Notes: generated by a model not told the origin, from the sequence alone. DNA of 64,000 nt from CAVZGO01 sp963774935 (GCA_963774935.1 CAVZGO010000007.1:248001-312000), one strand, 5' to 3'; positions 1-9,503 are shown, counted from the stretch's first letter. Numbers and translations are program-made.

Positions 1-96
1 CGTGATACGCTATCTTCATTAGGCGTGCCGATTGAGTCGCTGGCAGCAATTCAATCCATGGAAGGCGACCAGATCACCTTTGCCACATCCGTATGA
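1..96 (+). CDS. 3' end of an unidentified gene
   Basis: An open frame runs from the window edge to a TGA at 94-96 and encodes the last 31 residues of a protein. That is too little to assign a family. Its stop overlaps the guaA start (ATGA at 93-96), so the two are probably cotranscribed and translationally coupled. Confidence 0.6.
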   Translation, partial: RDTLSSLGVPIESLAAIQSMEGDQITFATSV

Positions 97-1673
97 CCGG
101 CGCGATTATCATCCTGGATTTTGGCTCGCAGTATTCCCAGCTAATTGCAAGGCGGGTACGTGAGCTGAATGTCTACAGCGAGCTGCTACCCTGGGATGCA
201 CCCCAGGAAAAAATATTCGCTGTCCAGCCCAAAGGTTTTATTCTATCGGGTGGGCCTGCCTCTGTCTATGAGCCTGGCGCGCCTCAAATTCCTGCTTATG
301 TTTTGGATAGCCGCCTGCCAATTCTCGGCATCTGCTATGGTATGCAAGCGCTTACCTACAACCTGAACGGCGTTGTAGCTCCCTCGAGCGAGCGGGAATA
401 CGGCTCAGCCCAAATTGAAACGACTCAGGAGAACCCGCTGCTGCCCAGCGGGGCGCAGAAAGTGTGGATGTCTCATGGCGATCGCATTGTCACCCCGCCA
501 CCGGGTTTCGTTACACTGGCTACCAGCGCAAACTCACCAATAGCTGCGATGGGCGACCTGCAGCGCGGCTATTTTGGCTTGCAGTTTCATCCAGAAGTAC
601 ACCATACACCTGGCGGCAAAGAAATTCTGCGTCGATTCGTTTTTGATATCTGCCGGGCTACCCCTGATTGGAGCACCGAATCGATCATCTCTGAAAGTAT
701 CGCTCGCATCCGGAACACAGTCGGGGGCGCTGCCGTGCTTTCAGCGGTCAGCGGGGGCGTTGATTCTAGTGTAGCCACGGCTATAGTGCAGCGCGCTATC
801 GGAGAGCAGCTCGTTGCTGTGTTTGTCAATAACGGCTTGCTGCGCCAGGGCGAAGCTGGTCAAGTTCAAACTGTTCTTCACGAAGAATTAGGAGTCGAGC
901 TGGTGGTCGTAGACGCGGTCGACCGCTTCATGGCTGCCTTGCACGGTGTCACGGAACCAGAAAAGAAGCGCCGGATTATCGGCGAGCTGTTCATCCGAAT
1001 TTTTGAAAATGAAGCCCAGCAGCTTGGTTTGATGGAGCAGCCGCGGCGATTTTTAGTGCAGGGCACAATCTACCCAGATGTCGTCGAATCCAGTGCTCCA
1101 GATCGTTCTAAAGCGCAACGCATTAAAACCCATCACAATGTAGGAGGATTGCCCGAAGCAATGCATTTTGAGCTGGTGGAGCCACTGCGTTATCTATTCA
1201 AGGATGAAGTCCGCATGGTTGGCAAAGCTTTAGGCTTACCGGATGAAATGGTCTGGCGGCAGCCGTTTCCGGGACCGGGGTTGGCGGTACGTTGTCTGGG
1301 AGAGGTCACATTGGATCGCCTGAACTGCCTGCGAGCTGCAGACGCTATATTCACTGCAGAGCTAGCCAGCGCCGGATTGATGCGAAGAGGCTCAGAAATA
1401 GCTGATTCCTCAACCAGCGCAGGAATTTCACAGGCATTTGCCGTCTTACTGCCTGTGCGCTCTGTTGGCGTGATGGGCGACCAGCGTACTTATCAGGAAG
1501 TGGTCGCATTGCGGGCAGTAGCCACAGAAGATTTCATGACTGCCGATTGGGCGAGACTGCCATATGACCTGATGGGCCGCGTCGCCAACCGCATTGTCAA
1601 TGAGGTTAAAGGCGTTAACAGGGTAGTCTACGATATTACCAGCAAGCCTCCTGCCACCATTGAGTGGGAATAA
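93..1673 (+). CDS. guaA: GMP synthase (glutamine-hydrolysing)
   Basis: Converts XMP to GMP with ATP and glutamine, the last step of guanine nucleotide synthesis, in the cytoplasm. The 526 residues are the normal length. An N-terminal class I glutamine amidotransferase carries the nucleophile Cys81 in GICYGMQ and the His166/Glu168 pair in QFHPE. The ATP pyrophosphatase domain starts with SGGVDSS at 220-226. The C-terminus ends in the family-typical KPPATIEWE. The start overlaps the stop of the upstream gene by ATGA. The gene is intact and no alternative function is plausible. Confidence 0.98.
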   Translation: MTGAIIILDFGSQYSQLIARRVRELNVYSELLPWDAPQEKIFAVQPKGFILSGGPASVYEPGAPQIPAYVLDSRLPILGICYGMQALTYNLNGVVAPSSEREYGSAQIETTQENPLLPSGAQKVWMSHGDRIVTPPPGFVTLATSANSPIAAMGDLQRGYFGLQFHPEVHHTPGGKEILRRFVFDICRATPDWSTESIISESIARIRNTVGGAAVLSAVSGGVDSSVATAIVQRAIGEQLVAVFVNNGLLRQGEAGQVQTVLHEELGVELVVVDAVDRFMAALHGVTEPEKKRRIIGELFIRIFENEAQQLGLMEQPRRFLVQGTIYPDVVESSAPDRSKAQRIKTHHNVGGLPEAMHFELVEPLRYLFKDEVRMVGKALGLPDEMVWRQPFPGPGLAVRCLGEVTLDRLNCLRAADAIFTAELASAGLMRRGSEIADSSTSAGISQAFAVLLPVRSVGVMGDQRTYQEVVALRAVATEDFMTADWARLPYDLMGRVANRIVNEVKGVNRVVYDITSKPPATIEWE

Positions 1674-1732
1674 CATCCCGAAGGGCTTCAGGCTGGCAGC
1701 CTACAGGAGCATCCTGTATCCTGTTATAGGTG

Positions 1733-1747
1733 TGCTAAAATCTGATT
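1733..1747 (+). promoter_or_regulatory. Extended -10 box for a probable leaderless transcript
   Basis: TGC-TAAAAT (TG at 1733-1734, TAAAAT at 1736-1741) is followed by exactly 6 nt and then the ATG at 1748. Transcription would start at or next to the start codon. No good -35 hexamer and no Shine-Dalgarno sequence are visible. Confidence 0.45.
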
Positions 1748-3403
1748 ATGCGCTTACGCGGTGTACTCTTTTCACTGGTAATCTTCATCATATTATTTTC
1801 TGTATACCCTGTCTGGGCACAGACCGAGACATCCCCGCCCAGCGCCAACCTGTCTACACCCGATCTAGAGGATTTTCCGATAATCGAAGCTTACCTGGAT
1901 GTACGCGAACCATCGGGCAAGTTCGTATCCGGCCTACAAGCAGACGATGTATTGGTTATTGAAGACCTGCAAAAGCTGCCTGTCAAGCAACTGCAGCAGT
2001 TTCACCCCGGCGTACAGCTGGTGCTGGCTCTCAATGGGGGTAGCGCCCTCGCCATACAAAACAGCCAGGGCGCCTCACGTGCTGAATTGATCGCCCAGGC
2101 GCTCAGCAGATGGGCGACCAGCCGGCGAGGCTCTACCATCGACGATCTGAGCATGCTGCTGCCAAATAGCGAGGTGATCAGTCATTTATCCGATCCCATT
2201 GATTGGATCTCAGCGCTCAACCTTGGAGCGATTGACCTGCGTCAGTTCGAGCCCAACCTGGATATCCTTTTTCGAGCGGTAGAAAAGGCGGCGGATCCAA
2301 CTCCTCGAACGGGAATGAACCGCTCTGTTTTGTTCATCACTCCACCGATTGCAAGCCAGGATGCTCTCTCTACCGAGAACCTGATCGCCAGAGCGAATCA
2401 ATTGGGCGTAAATATCAATGTTTGGATGGTACCAGATCCCGGGGTAGTATCAACGACAGCCGAAGGACAATTGAAAAACCTGGCTGCTCAGACCGGTGGA
2501 CAGTTCTTTTTATACAGCGAGGCTAACCCAACGCTTGACCTGGAGGAGATCATCGGCTCGGCGAGAACCGTTTACCGCCTGACTTACCAATCTCAAATTC
2601 GGACTGCCGGCACACATCAGTTAGCAGCAGAAGTTCAAACTTCATCCGGGACAGTGACCACTCCAGTGCAAAATTTTGAGGTGCTCATCTACCCCCCTGA
2701 TCCAGCCTTTATTGCACCTCCGCTCGAAATCCAACGCCTACCTCCTCTCGATGAAAACGGCGAGCAGATTACAGACACACCTGTTGATGAATTCACCCCC
2801 GATCAGCAGGAATTACAAATATTGATCACTTTCCCAGATGAACGCGTGCGCCCAATTGTCCGCACTGCACTTTTTGTAGATGGACAGCAGGTGGCTGAAA
2901 GGACTGAGGAGCCTTTCGATCAGTTTGTATGGGATCTGAAAAATTATCAGACCAGTGGATCACATACATTACGCGTCGAGGCGCAAGACAGTTTTGGGCT
3001 AACAGGCAGCAGCATTGAGAAGATCGTCCAGGTGCTGGTTTTACTGCCACCACGCAATCCCTGGTCATGGGTTACACAAAATCTTACAGTCCTCTCTATC
3101 CTGGCAGTGGTAGTCCTCGGAGCGGTACTGCTGCTTGTACTGGTTTTGGGCGGCAGAATTCGTCCTGCCACACCCGGTAGGCGAAAACACGCCCGTCGGA
3201 GATCTGATCCGGTCACCCAACCAGTAGTTGTCAAGAAAGAGCTACCTGCACGCAAAGCCGGCTGGGCTAGCCGGATTCACTGGCCGCAACGCCATATCGC
3301 TCCGAAAGCCTTGGCCTTTCTTAGCCGGATAAGTGATGATGAAAGCGCACAAGATGTTCGCGATGGTACCAATCACGACAACAGAAACCACTCTGGGAAG
3401 TGA
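1748..3403 (+). CDS. VWA-domain membrane protein, N-terminal part of a frameshifted VWA-FHA gene
   Basis: The 551-residue frame starts with a signal peptide (about residues 1-24, ending VWAQ). It continues with a von Willebrand A-like region (about 40-290) and an Ig-like region (about 340-430) predicted outside the cell. One transmembrane helix follows (about 441-467), then a basic cytoplasmic stretch. From about residue 536 the sequence becomes family-unlike, while the adjacent frame holds an FHA domain. Homologues of this type carry VWA, TM and FHA in one chain. A single extra base near 3353 joins the two frames as ...DDESAQ|MFAMVPI. The role is inferred to be a surface sensor linked to phospho-threonine binding. 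The start follows a -10-like box by 6 nt. Confidence 0.75.
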   Translation: MRLRGVLFSLVIFIILFSVYPVWAQTETSPPSANLSTPDLEDFPIIEAYLDVREPSGKFVSGLQADDVLVIEDLQKLPVKQLQQFHPGVQLVLALNGGSALAIQNSQGASRAELIAQALSRWATSRRGSTIDDLSMLLPNSEVISHLSDPIDWISALNLGAIDLRQFEPNLDILFRAVEKAADPTPRTGMNRSVLFITPPIASQDALSTENLIARANQLGVNINVWMVPDPGVVSTTAEGQLKNLAAQTGGQFFLYSEANPTLDLEEIIGSARTVYRLTYQSQIRTAGTHQLAAEVQTSSGTVTTPVQNFEVLIYPPDPAFIAPPLEIQRLPPLDENGEQITDTPVDEFTPDQQELQILITFPDERVRPIVRTALFVDGQQVAERTEEPFDQFVWDLKNYQTSGSHTLRVEAQDSFGLTGSSIEKIVQVLVLLPPRNPWSWVTQNLTVLSILAVVVLGAVLLLVLVLGGRIRPATPGRRKHARRRSDPVTQPVVVKKELPARKAGWASRIHWPQRHIAPKALAFLSRISDDESAQDVRDGTNHDNRNHSGK

Positions 3404-3683
3404 TCCTAACCTTGCCACACTGGTTTTGGATGATCCAACTGTTGAAGGCTTGCATTCACGCCTGATTCAGGGGGAGAATGGTTCATTCCGCTTAACGGAT
3501 GAAGGGTCTATCGCGGGCACCTGGATCAATTATTCTCCAGTTTCTCGCGAGGGTGCAGCACTGGAGCACGGTGATCTGGTGCACATTGGTCGCGTGGGCT
3601 TTCGTTTTTCGCTGCGCCAACCCGGGATTGGGCGTAAGCCAGTGGTAAAGCATATCGAGGATCAGGAGAAACCAGAACCATGA
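3333..3683 (+). CDS. FHA domain, C-terminal part of the frameshifted VWA-FHA gene
   Basis: Forkhead-associated domains bind phosphothreonine peptides. The frame contains the expected pattern: a GSDP turn, LDDPTVEGLHSRL (the S-x-x-H-like loop), EGSIAGTWINY, and LEHGDLVHIGRVGFRF. The part upstream of about 3354 is probably not native. The stop overlaps the PP2C start (ATGA-type overlap at 3680-3683), so FHA and phosphatase are coupled. If the frameshift is real rather than a sequence error, this would be a free cytosolic FHA protein. Confidence 0.7.
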   Translation: MMMKAHKMFAMVPITTTETTLGSDPNLATLVLDDPTVEGLHSRLIQGENGSFRLTDEGSIAGTWINYSPVSREGAALEHGDLVHIGRVGFRFSLRQPGIGRKPVVKHIEDQEKPEP

Positions 3684-4837
3684 TCCAGATCTCCCAAGCC
3701 CATTTGCGTGTCGCTGCAGGCACCCATCCGGGAATGCGAGGCAAGGAGAATGAGGACCGCTTCGCTGTCTCTGCTTATCAGACGAACTCTACCCCATCGT
3801 TACCCTCTGTCTTTGCTATATTGGCAGACGGCATTGGCGGTCACCTGGCTGGTGAGCTTGCCGCTGAAATGGCCGTTGAATATATTTCGAAAGCTATAGG
3901 CAGCAGCGATGCAGCTCAACCGATAGAATACCTGCGCCAATCTATCGTCCATGCCTCGATGGAAATCTTCCAGCACTCCTTAAACCAACCCGAATTGGAA
4001 GGCATGGGCACTACCTGCGCATGTGCCTGGGTTATCGGTGACCGGCTTTATACTGCATCCGTTGGTGATTCGCGCATATACCTGATCCGCCAAAACACGA
4101 TTCAACAGATCAGCATTGACCATACCTGGATACAGGAAGCACTTGATTATGGCTTGATCACCCCTGAACAGGCGCGCAGTCACCCAAACATTCATGTCAT
4201 ACGGCGCTTTCTCGGTTCACGCCAGCCTGTTGAGCCTGACACACGCCTGCGTTTGAGCCCAGGTGAAGAAAATGCACAGAGCGAAGCTAATCAGGGTTTA
4301 CAACTGCATTCCAAAGACACCATCGTCTTATGCAGCGATGGTTTGACTGATCTGGTAGCCGAGAGTGAAATCCTGGCAAATTTCCAAAAGGATGGCCTAC
4401 AAGACAGTATAGAACACCTAATTCGCATCGCGAATCAGCGCGGCGGTCACGATAATATCACGCTGGTCGCTTTGCAAGTTCCCGAACCCCCTGATGCCCC
4501 TCAAGAAAGAGAAATTATTAAAAAGCCACGCAGGAATAAATTATTGACCATCTCCCTGGTAATCGTCCTGATCGTGGCTCTACTGGCAGGGCTGGCGTGG
4601 GCAAGCCAGAAAGTACTAAAACGAGGCGAGACGCAACTTACTGACACCGCCCCCGCTGCTGGTCAACTGACCCAACCGGTGAGCAGCATAACCCCCACGG
4701 CTTTGCCAAGCGCAACGCCATATCGACCAACCGCGATCCAAACAGAAGTACCGTCAACAATGCCACCTTTAACGTCGACGTCTCTACCGCCAGCGGCTAC
4801 TTTCACCCCCTGGCCGACAAATACGAGTATTCCCTAA
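3680..4837 (+). CDS. Membrane-anchored PP2C-type Ser/Thr protein phosphatase
   Basis: A metal-dependent phosphatase that removes phosphate from Ser/Thr. The 385 residues start with a catalytic domain (about 8-265) showing all PPM motifs: ENED with Asp26, ADGIGGH with Asp50/Gly51, GMGTTC at 109-113, VGDSR at 128-132, CSDG with Asp220, and GGHDN with Asp258. A transmembrane helix at about 289-308 is followed by an extracellular tail rich in Pro, Thr and Ser. The active-site set looks complete. It overlaps the FHA reading frame and presumably works with it. No kinase gene is present in the window. Confidence 0.93.
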   Translation: MIQISQAHLRVAAGTHPGMRGKENEDRFAVSAYQTNSTPSLPSVFAILADGIGGHLAGELAAEMAVEYISKAIGSSDAAQPIEYLRQSIVHASMEIFQHSLNQPELEGMGTTCACAWVIGDRLYTASVGDSRIYLIRQNTIQQISIDHTWIQEALDYGLITPEQARSHPNIHVIRRFLGSRQPVEPDTRLRLSPGEENAQSEANQGLQLHSKDTIVLCSDGLTDLVAESEILANFQKDGLQDSIEHLIRIANQRGGHDNITLVALQVPEPPDAPQEREIIKKPRRNKLLTISLVIVLIVALLAGLAWASQKVLKRGETQLTDTAPAAGQLTQPVSSITPTALPSATPYRPTAIQTEVPSTMPPLTSTSLPPAATFTPWPTNTSIP

Positions 4838-4844
4838 TTCAATC

Positions 4845-7226
4845 CTAAGGCACAGTGGCGTAATAAACCTGATTTGCGACCGCCAGGTAAATAACCCTTT
4901 CCACGTTGTCCACTGTAAAAGCGGTCGCATCTCCACCTGGAAGCGTCTCGACGGGACCGAACCGGCGCTGGTAAGCCAGATTGCGCAGGCTGAAGCGGTC
5001 AACAACTTGATCTTTCCCTACCAACAAGAACAGGGATGGATCGGGAGGTGGGCTATATTCCAACCGGCTGTATGTGGGGTATACGCTCATTGTAGTATTT
5101 TCACGCCCCACACGCATATCCAAGTATGGAGCCGGATCCGCACAACGATTGGGTGAAACAGAACCCAAATTGCTGGTAAGGCACAAAGTCATGCGACCAT
5201 CCGCATGCAGCAGGTATAACTCTTCATTACTCACCGCCAGATCAACAACATCCTGCAACGCCAGAGGTTGCTCACCCAGGTATGCGGCTGGAGGATTTTC
5301 AAAGTCACCATTCCAGTAAACCCACACTGTAGAATTGGATGGATCCACCAGATACAGGTCTGTGTAATTGAGCGCAAAACTTGAAATGTTTCCGAGTGCC
5401 TTATCCGCCGGTCCTGGAAGCTTCTCATCCTGGGGAGGTGCATCTGGAAAACAATACAACAGGGTACCCTGAGCGTCGATGCCTATAATGCTGGCAAAAG
5501 GATCCAGGCTTGCTGTCCAGGCGCGCATATCCACTAAAGGTCCAATAGCAGCGTTGCTCTCTGGTCCGCATGCAAAGCCCTGGTCAATCTCGTAACCCTG
5601 ATTCGTATAGATTGCGCGCAGGACTTCTCCATTCGCACTATTTAGCAAGTACAAATCAGTATCCACGACAACCAGGCGGCTGATGAGCGTGCCCTCCTTC
5701 AGACCGCCGATGATGGCAGGCTTATAATCTATACGCCGTACAAGATCCAGTTCATCCAGTGCACTCTGAACTTGAACTCGCATAGTTTGGGTTTCAGGAC
5801 GCTGATTGTATTCATCAGCCAGATCAAGATAAATTAAAGCCGCGGTTAATGCTTCTCTGCGCTTTTGAGGATCCGTTTGTGCCTGGGCTTGCTCTACCGC
5901 TTGCAAAGACTGGTTATAGATCTGGTCAGATTTTGCTGCTAAGCCTTGACGCAGGTACACGGTTGTGGCGGCTACAACAATCACGAGCGGGATTGCCAAT
6001 GCAGTGAAAGCCATCACTGAGTTTGGTATCTTCGCAATTGACTCTTCTGGTAACAGCCGGCCAAACAGACCTGACAAAGCTCGCGCAAATGGCCGCGCCA
6101 CGAGCGCCAGCCCAGCTCCGACGCGCACCATAAAACCACGGCGCGGTGTTTTGGGCTGTGCTGGAGACGAAGTTGCGCCAGCTCGTTCTGCGACCTGCGG
6201 ATCGGCGCCAACGGGCTGAGTTACAGACGTGGGGTAACCTGCGCCTGATATATAACCGTCGCTCGGGGCGTATTCGATTTCAGGAAGCGGTTGGTAGTCA
6301 TCCGGCAGATCGGCATTTAAGGCTGCTGCCATTACCACACCTTCACCTGAGCTGCCCAAATCCATAGAAGGGTGAGGTGTTACAGATTTTCCAATCTGTG
6401 CTGTTTCTGATGGGCTCGCAATCTCAGCGGTACCAGGTGATGCCGAGCTAGCAGCTATAGCTGTAACTTCAGGATGTGCCATCGGTGTTGCGACCAGTGG
6501 AGTCACCGGTTTTAAGGTCTGTGTCGATAACGCTTCTACTTTAAGAAGGTTAACCTTGCCACTGCCAGACTTGAATTGGAAAACTGCTGCGCTGAAATCA
6601 CCGCCTTTGCTAGCCAATAGCTGGCGCTGGCTTTCAAAGCCCTGCCCATATAGGCTGTCGATCAGACTGGCATCCCAACCAGCAGCCGGTCGAGCTGCCA
6701 AAATCAAGGTGTCTGTCGCCTGTAGAGTGGTCTGAAAGTAACGCAGAGGTGTGCTCTGGCTTGACCCTAATCCCCTGCCAGAAAGAGAAGAATCATGCAG
6801 AATTTGCGTCTGCTCTCCAGAAAGGAAATAAGCTGTTACCAGACCGGATTGAGACAAAAATAATTGCTCACCACGCAGCACCAGTAACGAGAGTGAGCCG
6901 ACAACCTGATGGGCGCTTCCAGTGTGTTGTAAGTTTCGCCGCATCAGTAGGTTGTTCAACGCCTCAGCAGTATCACGTAACGCCGATGTGATAGAACCCG
7001 AAGTGCTGTAATAAGTTCGAGCCAGGTCTGTCAGGATCTGCTCCTGTTGCTCCGGAGAGACATCCAGGCTGCCACTCAGATCCATATAAATTACAAGCTG
7101 GTCGGTTTCCCGACCTCGCGCCGCTCGGCGCGGGCGGGCTACTGCTTTGAAACCTGGTAATTCTGGCTGGTCTTTTCCCCAACGTCGAAAGAGAGGCAGA
7201 ATATCAATATCCAACACATTCGGCAT
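4845..7226 (-). CDS. PP2C-like (probably inactive) membrane protein with extracellular propeller-like domain
   Basis: The 793 residues begin with about 245 that have the overall layout of a PP2C domain (strand-rich start, long helices, a SLSLLVLRG.QLFLSQSG strand pair). The metal-binding DG/GD motifs are missing, so a pseudophosphatase is inferred. A low-complexity linker follows, one transmembrane helix at about 405-425, a coiled stretch rich in Gln, and a C-terminal region of repeated strand units (about 495-793) resembling a beta-propeller. It converges with the active PP2C gene at a 7-nt gap and shares a divergent promoter region with the next gene. Substrate and ligand are unknown. Confidence 0.7.
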   Translation of the reverse strand: MPNVLDIDILPLFRRWGKDQPELPGFKAVARPRRAARGRETDQLVIYMDLSGSLDVSPEQQEQILTDLARTYYSTSGSITSALRDTAEALNNLLMRRNLQHTGSAHQVVGSLSLLVLRGEQLFLSQSGLVTAYFLSGEQTQILHDSSLSGRGLGSSQSTPLRYFQTTLQATDTLILAARPAAGWDASLIDSLYGQGFESQRQLLASKGGDFSAAVFQFKSGSGKVNLLKVEALSTQTLKPVTPLVATPMAHPEVTAIAASSASPGTAEIASPSETAQIGKSVTPHPSMDLGSSGEGVVMAAALNADLPDDYQPLPEIEYAPSDGYISGAGYPTSVTQPVGADPQVAERAGATSSPAQPKTPRRGFMVRVGAGLALVARPFARALSGLFGRLLPEESIAKIPNSVMAFTALAIPLVIVVAATTVYLRQGLAAKSDQIYNQSLQAVEQAQAQTDPQKRREALTAALIYLDLADEYNQRPETQTMRVQVQSALDELDLVRRIDYKPAIIGGLKEGTLISRLVVVDTDLYLLNSANGEVLRAIYTNQGYEIDQGFACGPESNAAIGPLVDMRAWTASLDPFASIIGIDAQGTLLYCFPDAPPQDEKLPGPADKALGNISSFALNYTDLYLVDPSNSTVWVYWNGDFENPPAAYLGEQPLALQDVVDLAVSNEELYLLHADGRMTLCLTSNLGSVSPNRCADPAPYLDMRVGRENTTMSVYPTYSRLEYSPPPDPSLFLLVGKDQVVDRFSLRNLAYQRRFGPVETLPGGDATAFTVDNVERVIYLAVANQVYYATVP

Positions 7227-7267
7227 GGCACACGCAACCTTTGCTTAGATCCTCAGATATAAACCGA

Positions 7268-7274
7268 TTATACT
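7268..7274. promoter_or_regulatory. Overlapping divergent -10 boxes
   Basis: ATTATACT at 7267-7274 reads TATACT on the plus strand (7269-7274) and TATAAT on the minus strand (7268-7273). The plus box lies 6 nt before the ATG at 7281. The minus box lies about 40 nt upstream of the ATG at 7226. The two promoters would compete for polymerase. No strong -35 hexamer is seen on the plus side. Confidence 0.4.
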
Positions 7275-7280
7275 GGTAAA

Positions 7281-7856
7281 ATGCATGCGGCAACAGACGC
7301 ACCCTGCACTGAGCCAGAGAATACCAATCCCACAAGGGTCCTTATGCAACTATCTGTACATCGCACCATATCAGAAATTAATCCACTCGCAGAAGAATGG
7401 AATGATCTGTTGAGCTGTTGTAGTGCAAGTCATGTACCATTTTTGCGACATGAGTACTTAACTACGTGGTGGCACACCCTGGGAGGCGGTGAATGGTCAA
7501 AAGGCGAGCTGTTTGTTGTAACCGCTCGCGAAGAGGATGGGCAACTTGTGGGTGTTGCCCCCCTGTTCTTTACTGACAACCGTGAAGGTGAGCCTGCCAT
7601 GATGCTGCTTGGCAGCATCGAAATTTCTGATTACCTGGATCTAATCGCCCCTCGTTCAGCGCTGCCTACTTTTACACACCTGTTACTGGAGCTACTCGCC
7701 AGCCCAATTGCTCCTGCCTGGAAAGTCCTGGATTTGTACAATCTGCCTGAGCATTCGCCAACCTTGCCTAATATACGCGCCGCAGCTGAGGAATTCGCCT
7801 GGCAATACGAGCAGCAGCCATCTACAGAGAACCCCTTATATTCCCCTCCCAGGTGA
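7281..7856 (+). CDS. FemAB/GNAT-type acyltransferase (Acetyltransf_6-like), N-terminal part, frameshifted
   Basis: Encodes the first half of a protein resembling the BioF2/Acetyltransf_6 family (CelD/BcsL-like, GNAT fold), including the typical VPFLRHEYLTTWW and VGVAPLFF segments. The frame reads on through residues ENPLYSPPR to a stop. Removing one C from the CCCC run at 7832-7835 restores ENPYIPLPGDWETYLAS and joins the downstream frame. Two starts are possible: ATG 7281 (6 nt after a -10 box) or ATG 7344 (AAGGG 5 nt upstream). The substrate is unknown. Confidence 0.7.
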   Translation: MHAATDAPCTEPENTNPTRVLMQLSVHRTISEINPLAEEWNDLLSCCSASHVPFLRHEYLTTWWHTLGGGEWSKGELFVVTAREEDGQLVGVAPLFFTDNREGEPAMMLLGSIEISDYLDLIAPRSALPTFTHLLLELLASPIAPAWKVLDLYNLPEHSPTLPNIRAAAEEFAWQYEQQPSTENPLYSPPR

Positions 7857-8370
7857 TTGGGAGACATATCTGGCAAGCATCGACAAGAAACAGCGCCATG
7901 AGATTCGGCGCAAAATGCGCCGAGCTGAGGAGTATCCCGAACCGGTACACTGGTATATCGTGACTGAAGAAGCTACTTTACATCAGGAAACCGAAGATTT
8001 TCTGTCTTTGATGGCACAGGATCCCGAAAAAGAGCGCTTTCTCACCAGCAGTATGCGTGCTCAAATGCACGCCACTATCCAAGCTGCATTCAGGGAGGGT
8101 TGGCTTCAGCTTGCCATGCTGACTGTCGGTGATCAAAAAGTAGCCGGTTATTTAAACTTCGATTACAACGGTCATATCTGGGTATATAACTCTGGGCTGA
8201 ACTTCAGTTACCGCGAACTTTCCCCGGGTTGGGTACTGCTCGGTCACCTGCTAAAATGGGCAAATGAGAACCAGCGTGCCGCCTTCGATTTTATGCGTGG
8301 TGATGAGGAGTACAAATATCGTTTTGGCGCAATCGATCGTTATGTGATGCGCGCCATCGTTCGAAGGTAA
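7836..8370 (+). CDS. FemAB/GNAT-type acyltransferase, C-terminal part after frameshift
   Basis: Holds the second GNAT-like half: the basic KKQRHEIRRKMRR segment, a middle domain, and the conserved end with LLKWANENQRAAFDFMRGDEEYKYRFG, which is the family signature. A frame is open from 7708, but sequence before about 7836 is not native. It ends 20 nt from the convergent AmrS gene. With the single-base repair the full protein would be about 362 residues. Confidence 0.7.
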
Positions 8371-8390
8371 GCCCTCACACTTCACCGAAT

Positions 8391-9503
8391 CTAGTGAATC
8401 ATCCGCGGATATCCTAGACCATCTACCTGCACATCGCCGGGCTGGCTCGACCACACTCCGGCGATTTTTTCATGACAATTGGGACAGGTTCCCTGGGATG
8501 TAATCTGATAACTGCGGATCACATAGCTGGTACGTTCTATCAATCGGGATCGACACTTCGGACACCAGGTGCTCTCGTACTCCCCGACGCGTCCAGGAAT
8601 ATTCCCGGCGTAGACATAATTCAATCCAGCCTCCTGGCCGATCTCAGATGCCCTGATTAGCGTGCGCACTGGGGTTGGAGATGGATGTGTCATTTTATAA
8701 TCTGGATGAAAAGCGGTAACATGCCACGGGATATCATTCGAAACCGATTTAATAAACTGCGCCATTTCCATCAGCTCATCCGTGCTGTCATTAAAACCAG
8801 GCACCACCAGGGTCACCACCTCCACCCATAAGCCCATTTGGTGGGCAAGTCGAATGCTGTCCAAAACATGCTGAAGAACCCCACCAAGCTGGCGGTACTG
8901 GTGATCTTGCATCGTTTTCAAATCGATCTTATATCCCACCAGGTATGGTCGCAAGTACTCCAACACCTCGGGTGTAGCATTACCATTGGAGATGTAAACA
9001 CACTGCATACCTAACGGCTTAGCCAATCGAAAGATATCAACCGCCCACTCGGTGGTAATCAATGGCTCATTATACGAAGAAGCGATGATCCCGACTCCAT
9101 TGCGCTGTGCAAAATTTACTATCTGCTCAGGAGAGACGCGCCTCAGGTAATTACCAGCTATATCCGAAGCGGGGTCGCGCAAGGCTTGTGAAGACAGGCT
9201 GTTCTGGCAGTATGCGCAATGAAAATCACACCCCAGCATTCCAAACGTCAGTGCTTCACTGCCCGGATAGATATGGAAAAATGGTTTTTTTTCGATTGGA
9301 TCGACCTGCAAAGCAGCTACATACCCCCATGGTACACGTAGCACACCGTCTTGGTTAAAGCGTACCTGGCATATACCTCGCCGCCCTGGACGAACCAAGC
9401 ACCGATGCCCGCAGGCTACGCAGCGCACTGCTCCATCCTGCAAGACTTCAACCAGCTCTCCTTCTCTCGTCATGCTGTCCAGGTATTCTGCCAGGGTTGT
9501 CAT
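8391..9503 (-). CDS. amrS: AmmeMemoRadiSam-type radical SAM enzyme
   Basis: The radical SAM cluster motif CDFHCAYC is present (Cys92, Cys96, Cys99 of 370). It is preceded by the family's N-terminal cysteine pair C-x2-C-x3-C and followed by GIIASSYNEPLITTEW, YISNGN and the C-terminal CxxC...CPNC pairs. I chose ATG 9503 because AGGAG lies 8 nt upstream; an in-frame extension to 9566 exists but would reach mobA. The usual partners AMMECR1 and MEMO1 are not in this window. The substrate of the family is not established. The alternative is a PflA-like activase. Confidence 0.88.
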   Translation of the reverse strand: MTTLAEYLDSMTREGELVEVLQDGAVRCVACGHRCLVRPGRRGICQVRFNQDGVLRVPWGYVAALQVDPIEKKPFFHIYPGSEALTFGMLGCDFHCAYCQNSLSSQALRDPASDIAGNYLRRVSPEQIVNFAQRNGVGIIASSYNEPLITTEWAVDIFRLAKPLGMQCVYISNGNATPEVLEYLRPYLVGYKIDLKTMQDHQYRQLGGVLQHVLDSIRLAHQMGLWVEVVTLVVPGFNDSTDELMEMAQFIKSVSNDIPWHVTAFHPDYKMTHPSPTPVRTLIRASEIGQEAGLNYVYAGNIPGRVGEYESTWCPKCRSRLIERTSYVIRSYQITSQGTCPNCHEKIAGVWSSQPGDVQVDGLGYPRMIH

